Source: Nematostella vectensis (lineage: Eukaryota; Cnidaria; Anthozoa; Actiniaria; Edwardsiidae). From it: DNA of 64,000 bases. The stretch lies in contig NC_064044.1 of assembly GCF_932526225.1 (NCBI RefSeq), positions 5,916,747-5,980,746 of the forward strand. The letters run 5' to 3'. The position numbers were made by a program, and so were the translations under genes. This document shows, piece by piece, positions 39,357 to 50,800 of the stretch (position 1 is the first letter of the stretch; the number at the start of each line of letters is the position of its first letter). The notes beneath the pieces are model-generated. The model saw nothing but the letters and a program-made list of their open reading frames with translations, made no database searches and was not told the origin of the DNA.

Positions 39357-39940
39357 CTCTGGTATATCTAAAGTCAAGCTATTTTGTAGCCAAATCCGAT
39401 AACAAACGTCTCATGGAGATACAGCAGTGACATCAAAATCTTTCTTTTCTTCCTTTCGGAGGTGGTCAGATTTTTATCAGAAAACCCACGCCCTACCCCT
39501 CCACCCCACTCCCACCTCCCGGAAAAATTAGGTCCACTTTTCGAATTTCGCTCTTTTTGAAAGTCGAGTCACGCAAAGGATGTTTCGTCCGATGAGCACA
39601 AATGAATGTCCCCTTCCCGTTATTACAAACAGCAAAAGGTGTATTCACAACACGAAAACCAAAACCATGAAAAACAACTAAGGCAAGAGCAACAGAACAT
39701 AAAAAAGATTTAATAAATTAGGGCATTAGGGTTTTAAGCTAATTACTAGGATACCTGTGGTAGCCCAGTCATAAAATGCAACCTTTTTTTTTTTTTCTGT
39801 CGTCTCGCGATTTGCACAATGCAATTCCCAAGAACCCCTGCGCCACAGTCAATACTTCTTATTGCTCGGAGGGAGCGCAGCGGCCGGAGAGCAAGTTTAA
39901 TCTTGGTTTCGCATATGAGAAAAGCTAGGCTGATTTTTCG

Positions 39941-40334
39941 TGTCCACACCACAGGCTTCCCAGTCGGCTGATTTGTATTTTTATTTCATGCTGATCAGCG
40001 GTCTTTTTAGCGCATGCGCGAGTTTCATATAGTGGATGCGATTTTTTTTGTGTCCACACCACAGGTTTCCCAGTCGGCTGATTTGTATTTTTATTTCATA
40101 TCGATCAGTGGTCTTTTTAGCGCTTGCGCGAGTTTCACATAGTGGATGCAATTTTTCTTGTCCACACCACCGGTTTCCCAGTCGGTTGATTTGTATTTTG
40201 ATTTCATATGGATCAGCGGTGTTTTTAGCACATGCGCGAGTTTCATATAGTGGATGCGATGTTTGGTGTCCACACCACAGGTTTCCCAGTCGGTTGATTT
40301 GTATTTTGATTTCATATCGATCAGTGGTCTTTTT
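39941..40334. repeat. About 109 bp tandem repeat, 3.6 units
   Basis: Units start at 39941, 40051, 40159 and 40267 with TGTCCACACCAC(A/C)GGTTTCCCAGT and end with GTGGATGCGAT. They differ by a few substitutions. Apparent frames within are by-products. Confidence 0.93.
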
Positions 40335-41196
40335 GTTGTACCGTCCCGTCCTCCGAGCATTCTAGTTTTAGGGGGGGGGGGGGGGGGGGGGGGGTTAGTG
40401 TACTCATTGCGACCTTACTGAAGACTTTTTCTTACACGAAGTATCCAGCCTGCTGTTCTACGTCATCGCAATGCGTAGTTACCAGAATCCTTCTGCATAA
40501 TTTAAAACTGTGTCATGGCCGCCATCTTGAATTTGAGATTCCAGACCTCAGATCCATGTTATCTGTGCAGTTGAAGGCCCGATTCGCGATTTAATAACTG
40601 CATATTTTACCATAGTCTCAATTTCTTCCAAGTTATTTTGGAAAATCATCTCAGCTTGGATTGATTTCGCTGTATTTACCCGTGTTTACATTTGCGACCA
40701 GAGTGCGAGACACGCGGCTCAAGATAAGAATTGTGCTGACTGCTTTAAACTCATACAGCTTACTTCAAGACGTAATTAAATGTGCTCTGGACACTCATGA
40801 ATGGACTCGAGGTATTTACCTTGATTGCTTAATCTATTTTGAAGTGGAAGTAGTTTGAAACAATTGATGGAAATCGTCTCCTACAAATCGCTTTGTTGAT
40901 GATCTCTCTCATTAAATGTCATCTTTTTAACCATGTCGATTTTAGTAAAGTACAGCATAGGTGTAACTTAAATTGTAAGTCATGTAAGTGTAAAATATGT
41001 ACTTACGTAACTTAAATCAATGAAAATTATTTTGGTACTTTGGTGCTTCCTTTAGATAAGTTTTATTATTTCCCTAAAATACCTTTATCCCTCATTGAAT
41101 GTCATTCTATTTTGATGGAACACTTTCAATAAAATATAGAGATTTGTAATATTTTTATAGTGTTGTTGGTCTTGAAAATATGTTTATGCTCTAATG
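40335..41196. other. Intergenic, no gene recognised
   Basis: Holds a G-homopolymer of about 22 at 40372 and a reverse-strand AAGATGGCGGCC motif (YY1-like) near 40513-40524. That motif could mark a promoter or leader of the reverse-strand acyl-CoA synthetase about 2 kb away, but no spliced link can be shown. Confidence 0.4.
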
Positions 41197-43130
41197 ATGC
41201 ACTAGTCATTTGAAACCCCCACCCCCATGGTCCCGGGGAAGTGTGGGGGGACACGTGGGGGGTTTAGAACGCTTTTGAACGAGAATCTGTAGTGAGGGGG
41301 CGGGGGAATTGACTCTTTTCGACTCTAAGAATTGTCCCTACCCTGGGGGCTTTGGGACAAGTGAATAGCGTCACGAATGTACTTTGCAAAAGTCAAGTCA
41401 TCAATTCCATGTATCAGCATGTGGCAAGCTGCACCGCAAAATGTGAGAAAACGAATATGAATGATATAACTAATGCCAGATGAAGACGATTTTTTCCATT
41501 TTTTATTAACCCTTTGATCCTGGCTATTTTTGAGCTGAATTTACAAAAAAACAGACTGAAAACAGATACCACCCCACCTATTATGAGTTTTATACAGCCC
41601 GTCAAAGTCAAACACAGCTGCACCTAGTCAGTGGTATCCTAGCTTTCCAACAGTGCTTTGCGGTCCCCACTTTTAATCCCTCGTCGTTGTTCTGAAGCGA
41701 GCACAAGTTGATGGTTGCTTGTATTTTTCATCAAAAATACAGCTATGAGCATATTAGGAGAGTGTCTCAGGACATCATGAAGTCTATTAGGGCATAATTG
41801 AGTGCTTTGCTTATGGATATTTGCAAGCAAAGGTGGATTCAAGATGTTTTTTTCTTGTTTGGCTTTGCCTGGATGAGAAAATAATTTCCTAATGAATCAC
41901 CACAGCTCTCCTAAATGCTGTCTTTTCTGAAACCAAATTGATTCCAAAATTGTTTACACTGCTATTCTGGGTCTGTATGACCTGGAATTGACTTGTTTGG
42001 CTTCGGGGTGAAAAGACTTAAAAAAAAACTTCTGACTTTGGGGAGAGGAGTGTTGACTGGCCCTCCCATCGTGATTTTTTCCCTGGATATCCCAGAATGC
42101 TTTGCAATACGTAAAGGCATCCATACATACATACATACATACATAAACTTTATTTAAGTGTCAAAAGTGTTTAGCTAAAAAAAGCTAATTGTGGACACTA
42201 TAAAAAATAAATAATCAGATAATTAATAAATAATATGATTTAGAATCTAATCTAGCTATATATAAAATATTAAAAATATTGTAGAAAACTATACGTATTA
42301 TACATATTAATATAATATATTATATACACAAACACTATATAGACGAACTATCACAGGCGTAGATACAAGTAAACAGACATGTGTATACAAATAGACACAA
42401 GAACAAACAAACAAACAAACAAGCAACATATAAATAAATAACAAAACAAATTAATATAAAAATATGATACAAGGGTGGTGCACACTCCTCATGTGCCCGA
42501 CCGCCAGACAGCACACGTGGATTACAAGCCTTCAAAGAGTGAACGTTGTGTTTTGAGGCCATGGAAATGAACCTGGAGGATCAGAATAAAGGTATCTATT
42601 TTTGTCTTGAGCTGTGTTTGCTGATCTCTCTCCCTTGTGTGGTATTTTGAGCGTTATATTGAGAGGGGTGATTCTGCTTTTCTTTCCTTGTTCGATTATA
42701 AATTTGTCAAAGAACCTTTGCTATTATTTGGCTTAAGAGTTGTTGCCAACACCTTGGTTGGATGCATATCTTCAAGACCATTTATCCCTTAGATTGATGC
42801 CTAAGTATCTTCATCTTGTGGTGTTTATTTTGCATTTATGAATTTTTTGGGTTGTGGGTACTTCTCAAAGCCGGTACAGGCCGGTTGAGGGGTCAATGTG
42901 TTTACTGTTATCTTCATAGTACTCGCTGAAGTGTACTGGCTTTGAAAGATAAAGGCTTATTTCAGATGAAAATAAGTAGTTGCCTATAGTTTGCATCTCG
43001 AGGGTTAGGGGCATTTGACTGCAGTTTTGTCCCAAGGGGGTGGAGGCTTTTCTCTGTTTACAGGGTCAAAGTCTAATCCCCCACCCTTCCCTGGGACCAT
43101 GGGGGTAAGGGTTTCGATTGACTAGTGCAT
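41197..43130. mobile_element. About 1.93 kb element with imperfect terminal inverted repeats
   Basis: ATGCACTAGTCATTTGAAACC at 41197 is mirrored at 43130 (reverse complement ATGCACTAGTCAATCGAAACC), and the match continues through CCCCCATGGTCCC and GGGAAG..GTGGGG for about 60 bp. No transposase frame is visible inside, so it would be non-autonomous. The target duplication is unclear. A CATA tetranucleotide repeat lies at 42122-42145. Confidence 0.65.
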
Positions 43131-44159
43131 AATTTCAATCAAGTCTGGATTATTCTATAGCCCTCTCATTTGACTTCAAAATAATTAAATGTTGTTGTTT
43201 ACTTGTAACTTACATAAATAAAATAATACATTTAAATAAAATTATATTGTTAATACAATAGGACTGTGATATGGTATTTACAATAAAAACAATAAATTAT
43301 ATATATTTTTCATCATATCCAAAGTAGGCAGTAAAACTTTGTCATACATGTCACACAAACAAGTTGCAGATCTCAGGTATCCCAGTCAACCCTGCGCCCG
43401 GGGCTTATTTTACGATATAGACTATGCAACTTTATTACAGATTACGCATAATACTGATCTTTTAAGGTCAATTCTATACTGATGTCATTCACAGAAGATA
43501 TATAGTTAACTTGAACTGGATCAAAAGAGTAATCAACATTTCAATGACTAGATATTCGGTGTCCTGGGTTAAAAATGCGCACCCAGACGATACAAGAACT
43601 GGATGTGGCGAGAGACCAAAATGCCAGTCGTCGACAACGCTAACAATGAGAGGAGTTTAATGTGATAAAGTCATACCTGTATCCCGCTAGGTCGACGAAC
43701 ATATATAGGTGTTGTCAAAGTTTATAGAACTCTGTTCAAAAGGCTAGTGAAGGAGTGCGAGAAGGCGCTTCCAGCAGTGGCGTGTACACGGTCGTGAAGG
43801 TTGGAGACGTAAAAACCGAACGATAAGACAACCAAATGTTTGTTTAACATAGGATGTTATACTCACTATAGTTCAGCAAAGAAGAGAATGCTTGTATATA
43901 GCTTGTCTGTTTGTACAGCGTCCGATTTTACCTATCCGTGTCAGGATATAAGACTTGAATGTGATACACGTCGACAACAGGCCAGGGACATAACATTTGA
44001 TCTTCAGGACTTTCAAGATCACGGGGTCTGTGTATAAAGAGGACCGGACCTCCGCGGACCGGACTGTCGCGGACCTACTAGAACCGGGTGGAGAATTGTA
44101 ATTTAGAAGGGAGAGGGGGTACCTACTACTGTTGATGAACTAAAACAATTTTTCTCCAG
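43131..44159. other. Intergenic, no gene recognised
   Basis: AT-rich to 43.3 kb, then mixed composition. No coding segment with family resemblance was found, although the missing N-terminal exon of the desaturase could lie near here. Confidence 0.4.
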
Positions 44160-44347
44160 CTCAACTGAGCCTATGAGACCGGGACCAGTAAATACAGGGG
44201 AATCTCAGGAACGTAGTCGGGAGTTGCAGAAGGGCGGGGCATAAACGTTCGAACTGGTAATCAAACCCGGTGCGTGGTGAGAGGCGGGTGAGAGGCACAG
44301 ACACTTCAAGGAGGACACTATGCCAATTGAGCCACCAATACCTCCCT
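44160..44347 (-). mobile_element. tRNA-derived SINE-like sequence
   Basis: On the reverse strand, TGGCTCAATTGGCATAG resembles a polymerase III A box, and about 60 nt later GGGTTTGATTACC followed by AGTTCGAA resembles a B box. The intervening stretch does not fold as a normal tRNA and contains a CCTCTCACC duplication. A SINE head is the likeliest reading; no second copy is in the window. Confidence 0.45.
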
Positions 44348-44855
44348 AATTTTGGAAAACTTTTAGAGTAAACGTGTACATAAATGACATGGGAGTAGAG
44401 TTCCCTCGGGAGCAATGTTTACTGTTTACATGTTTATTGTTCATTGTTTATCTTTATTATTTACGGACATAATCAGAGTTGGAATATAAAACTGTCAAAC
44501 TGATAACGAAGCATGAAGGTAAATGAGTAACTTGATGTATTAACAAGATGAAGAGACTAACGTTTTAACAAGATGGAGAGACTAACGTTGGTTTCTCACA
44601 AATAGGCAAAGAAGTAAAAAATTTCATCAACCAAAATTGAATAATAACTTTTTCTTCATTCTGCAAAAAAACTTTGCAAAACAGTGTAGGGTAGATTGCT
44701 CTTATTTCCAAAAGAACCATAAGATGACTTTTTTGAAAGGGTTTTAGAATTACCTGGGCTCCCTGTGGTTTCCATGTCCCCCAGGCGTTCCAAGCAAGTC
44801 TCGTGCTACTGTGTGCACCATCAAACGTGAAAATGACGACCTCGAAAACTTTTAC

Positions 44856-47800
44856 ATGGCAACAATTGAGCCGACTAAACACAGAACAGAACGCACATTT
44901 AGCTATTCATGGAAAGGTAGGTCGCAATTCTATTCTCGCTGTGTAGCAGACAAAAGATTTATATGGGATGAAGAATGGGAATTTAGCTGTTTATTATTCT
45001 ATGGGTATTTAATGTTGCATCCACACACTTAACTCACCCGCATATAGGCAAGATTTTTGACCACATCACAAGCCTGATTTTTGTGTGAATATCCATACAT
45101 TTTCTGTATTCACCCGCATTGGCCCGCTTGGGATTTTTAAAACATTATGTATTTCACGAGATTTCACAAGATTTCGGTCCTGGGTTGACAGCTATGAATC
45201 ATCCATAGGTTTATGATGTCACTAACTTCCTCTTGCGACACCCTGGTGGCAAGGAACTCCTCTTGATTGGCGCTGGTAGAGATGTCACGCTTGTATTTGA
45301 AACTTACCATGCATTCAGTGACAGGGCTCACAAGTAAGAATTACTCAACTAATCAGGGCAGTAGCTACCACTTAGTACAAGGGGGCAGCTGCCACACCAT
45401 TTAGAGCTGAAATTTTAACAAAAAATATCACTGGGAACTAGCCACACCTTACGATTAACAGGTGGCCAGCCCAGTGTGTTAGTGTGTCAGAGTATCGGCC
45501 TAGGCCTTAGGCCTATACCCGGGGGGGTTCCCCCCCCCATTCCCCCCCCCACACACACACTCGCACAGAAGGCTCACTCTCATAAAGGAAAATGAAGTAC
45601 TACTGCAAGCTAGGACGAGCTACCTAAAATAACATTTTTTTGTGCCGTATGGACAGCCCTTGGAAAGGGGTTGAGGGGTGCACAGGGTACATTTCCACCC
45701 TCCCCCCATGTGAACAAAAGATCCGTTTTTGAGGCTTGGGATGGACAAAACATATGCTTGGTGCATTTATTGTAAGTTGTGTAGCACAAAGCCTTCCAGT
45801 TATAACCCTGAGTCATGAGTTTATATTATACTCATGCTATGAATGTGGGTCATACATAAGATTTTTTTATCTCCCTTCCTAACCTCATGTTGCTGTTGTT
45901 ACTAGATACTTGGATCAATTCTGTGTGGGTGAACTTGTATCTAATGAGCTTCCCACTTTCAACAAGACTGGGTAGGTGAAAAAAATGACTGGGTAGGTGA
46001 AAAAAATAATGCACTTATTATGCTGACAAATACTCCATCTTAGAGGGTACACAGTTCAACAGGTTCTGGTAGCAAGTCTAAAAAATAAGAAATTATCCTT
46101 GAGTGCTAGTGATGAGATTATACCATCCTTATTGTCACAACAAGCAACATTAAATCATCAGCACCGCCTGCATTGCCATCATCTTCCTCAAAAGTACCAT
46201 CTTCCTCAGCATAATGTGAAACTGCCAACCGTAACACTGCCCCTGTGTAAAAATCTCTGGGACTCCTAGCTGATCAAAAATTACACCTACTCCCAACTGG
46301 GGGAATCCCTTTACCTCAATCTCAAATCAAAGGCAATTTTTGAAGTTTATTTTTGCTATGTAAATTATCAGCTCCTACAAAACTTATAATAACATAATTT
46401 TTCTAGGCCTTTTTTTGAAACTGTTAAAAACAGAGTTGACAAGTACTTCAAAGATACAAAACAAGTGAGTAAAGAAGGATCCATCATTGCACTTCTTTCT
46501 TCCTTATCCACATCTATATGGAACATTGAACATGTATGCCTTGACATACTGTTGTTGATGGTTTTGTAGAATCCCAAGTTCTCCTGGTGGATGATGCTTA
46601 GATATGCACTAATTCCAATTGTTGCTCTGGTTTCCTGGTATTCACAGGTAAATTGAGCATTAGGTTACAGTATTCACAGGTAAATTACCCTGTTTATTGG
46701 GTATTAAATTACATTGTTTATTGGGTATTCATAGTAAATTGCTCATTAGTGACAAACCTTTGTTTCGTTTTTTTTCTTATTTTTAATCAGGAATTTATTT
46801 TACATTTGTCCCATTGTTTTTTGTGGAGAAATGGTAGATGAATATTTTTACCATTTGACTAACTTAAATGTGTGACCCACCATAATTAATGAAATAACAT
46901 AGCACACAACATAACATAAGGAAAAGCTCAAAATTGTTACCTGACCATACAGTGAATTTGTAACTTTCCTTGACCTCCCAGCTCTATTATATGTAGAGTT
47001 TCGAACCAATATCCTTCAAATCTAAAAACTCCCCCATGATTGTATCATCAGCTTCCTTTTTCCTTCCTTTGACACTGGTTACACAGTATTTTATTCCAGA
47101 AAAGATATAACCATTTCCCTGTTCCCCTACATACATAGGGATTTTGTTTCACAGAGACCCCACTCCTACCTCCGATAGCCTGCGAAACAGTCTCTCGAAA
47201 AGCACCCCAGAAAAGCTCTGGGAAAAGCTGATTTATTAGACTTAGTGCTTGGCCAGAAATAGTGGGATTGGGGCAAGAAGGGAAAAGCAAACTCAGCTTC
47301 AAAAACTGCTTCCTGTCTCCTCTCTGTGTTTTTACGCAACTAGCGCCTGTTAAGCATGCTAACCACCTGATGAAGGCCAAGATATTGTTAACTGAATTTT
47401 TCTTCTGTTGGTGTTTAGGATGGAACTTTTCTGTAGCCATGCCTTGTATGCTTAGATGCTTTACCACAGCTCGCTTTGTTTTCTGAGACCATTACAAATC
47501 CTGTGACTTGTTTCAGGTGATTCTGTTCCCAGATAATTTTGTGACTGGGTGTGTTGCTGCTGTAATATTGGGATGGTGTTGTGCACTGATTGGTATGGTC
47601 AACCTACATGATGCAAGGTAGAATCTTGATTTGATATGCTTTCATAGCTTGATTTTAATTTTATTACCCAAAAGGAACCTGTGATTATCCTGTGAATGTG
47701 ATTTTAATTTAACATGTTTATTGTTAGTACTCTTTTTTATTTTATTTTAATTGTATTCTTTTATAACTAACACAATACAACATTTTTGCTCTCTAAATAC

Positions 47801-50800
47801 CATTGAAGGTTTTTACATTATTGGGTAGGAGGAGGCTCCAGGCCTGAAGGCAGGGGAGGGGGGGAGGGGAGGGGGGGTAGAAAGAAGCATCCCACTCAGC
47901 TTGAAGGTCTTATCAAAAAGGTCTTACTAAAAAGGTCTTTAAAATAAAAACCGTAGAAAATTGAGTACCACTGGGAGCTAAGACAAGGAACATTAGAGGA
48001 AGGGGTCTACTAGGTAAACAAACTCACACACAAGTCTTAGCCAGCTACCTTCATAACCTCCTCCATGCTAGCTAAACCTCTGCACTAGACACTAAACCAG
48101 TGAATACCCATTTGATGCCTTTTTTTTCTTTTTCAAGCCATTTTGCCATTACAAGGAGTCCATTTGTTTGGAAGTTGGTTGGATCTGTACATGACTTCCT
48201 GAATGGTAGCTCTCTACTGGTCTGGACACACCAGGTAGCTTTTTTCTTTCATCTTTGAGGAAAAACACCCGCCTGTAGAGAAAAGATGGCATTTTAGTAC
48301 CAGGGGTCCCCCTTGGGAAAATTTTGACATTTTCAAGCTTCTACAACCCTAAAAATGTTTAAAAAATGAACACCTTAACTCCCTTTCTCTTTTATTATTC
48401 CATATTTGATTATGTATGTAAGTGGTCAGTTGGCACCCCCTCTTGTTCAATGTCCAAGATGAAAGAGTATATTATGCTAAGCATTAGTCGTACCCTTACC
48501 GAGATGTCTATCATTCTCACAGGCTAACCCAAGAGTTGTTTGGTGGATGTTTGTGTCTGCCTCTTACGTCATCAACTTAAAGCCGCATTGTCACCAGTTT
48601 ACTTCCGGAGGTCCGACAAAAACCTTAACTGTTAAAAGACAAAAGAATCTATTAGAATCCGAGCTATTTAACAGGCCATCCGCTCTAAATTATCAATCTA
48701 ATCCTCAAAGAAACTTCCTATAGACACACTGCCTTAAATATTTTGAAATATTTTTCGCGTTTTTTGTTAAAAATCATTGGAAATTGTTCCATAATCAACA
48801 CTGGTGACATGCGTCTTTAAGACAATATCGCATTTGCTTTTTGACAGTGATTTCAGCAGCAAAGAGGGGCACTTGTTTCCATAAACTGGACATTACTCTG
48901 ATGTTGGATAACGTCTCAGTGATCCCTATCTATGCCTATTAATACACTAATATTGACAATATATATTAATACACTGATTTATGATGTTATTTTTCTTCTG
49001 TAAGCATGTTCTGGGACATCACCCATACACTAATATCGATGGCGCTGATCCAGACATCGTGACCTCCCATGAGGTATGAGAACTTACCCACCCTCAAATA
49101 CACATGACACGACGGGACAACAAGATCGATCTTTTTAAAATTACTTGCAGTATAAATAGTATTACCACATTAAGGGCAGAAACAGATGAAAATAAGCATT
49201 TTACATTATTTTACATTATTATTACATTATTTCTACAGTTGTGAAAACCATGAAACTTAGTTTGTTGTGATTTGTTGGAAAACGGCTTAAATGTATATCA
49301 GACAGAATGCATGGCATCTGCCGTTGTCATTCACGTTGTCGTCGTCATTGTTTAAGGTCCGTTTTATCAGATGAATATGCTGTAAATTAATAACACCGTT
49401 ATTGGACCATGGCCAATAGAACTAGATTATGGCTGGACAGTCCAAACGAAAAAATGGGGGGGGGGGGATCTCAGCACTAAGCATTAACAAATCAAAAGAA
49501 GATAGAGATGAAGAAGATGGTATTGTAAATGTATTACTAAACCAGATGGTTTTCTATTTTAGCCTGCTGACCTGCGGCGAATCAAATGGAGCCAGAAATG
49601 GCTTCCAATGTATCTATACCAGCATATCTATGTACCTCTCATATACTGTTTTGTAAGTATCTCATGTGTTTTTTTTTTATTAGTTCTGTCTGGGTATATT
49701 GGGTATATAATATTTGGCTAGGATATTAAACGTTACATCTTTTTCTTCCGATTGTTGATCGTTAACTTGGATAAACTGTTTTTCGATGTCAATTGGCTTA
49801 TTACCCACTTTAGGTCTGTTTTCGACAGATCAATTGCATGGAGCTTCCGTATAACTATTGAATACTTGAAGCACGTTGCTGAGTCATGCAATGCAGCACA
49901 TGTTTTACCACGGGCTAACCAAAATAGTTTACCCATTATTAAAAAAAAAGAGAACAGATGAATGTTGTGTGTTTATTCGGAACCTCAATTTATCCTACTT
50001 TTTTCGCCCAGAAGATGCAAAAAATAGACGTATAAAAACAGAAATGAATAAGGAGTGAACTATCTAAACCGATCTTCTGTCCCTCGTCATTTTTATATCC
50101 CAACAAAATACTGAATGTTTGAAAGCATCCATTTCCATCGGCTGGAAAGCTACTTCGATGTTTGGATTGAATTTCATAATATATGATGGTTTCGGGATGC
50201 AGGTGTGCCCGGGGAAGGGGGGGGCATTCCCATGTCGACCTGATAGGGACGCTCGCCGTATTTTTTAGGGGTCAAAATCGGGCCTCAGGTATTTTTTTAG
50301 GGGGTATCCCAGGAAAAACAGGCCTTTCTCTTAGGATTGGTATTTTTCAGGGCTTCTGGGGTATTTTTTAGGGTAGCAATTTTTGGTATGCCGGTATTTT
50401 TAGGGGTATTTTTCGAATTTCCCGACGAGCATCCCCTATCACTTTTACCCTGAAGAAACACTCCGGGCAGGTGTGTCTGTTTTTAAAAGGTGTGGTAGAC
50501 TAGATCAGTTCTGTTTCTTTTTTTTTTCTTTCGCGCTTAACTATTCGTTTTTCATTACTGTTACAGTTAGGCATCAAAACAAGATTTCAAGATGTGACAA
50601 TTTTGTTTGTCATCAAAGCAAATGGTAAGGATTGCATGCGACTTACTGCGGTTTTCAATTTCTTTGAACTCTCGCTGACTATTTCCAACAGCAAAAGCAC
50701 CTTCTGGATTCCGCAAATCGAAATCCTTGAAGTGTTATTTTATTGGTCAGCACTGAAATAGCTTTCAAGCAGTCATAGTTTTGCGCAACGGCTTTGTGAA

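Noticed and set aside
47048..47467. 139-codon reverse-strand frame within a desaturase intron
   Set aside because: No motif recognised and antisense to a well-supported gene.
48936..48990. ACACTAATATTGAC repeats before desaturase exon 49005 as an exon-edge copy
   Set aside because: Only about a dozen bases resemble the exon and no acceptor is included; too weak to call.
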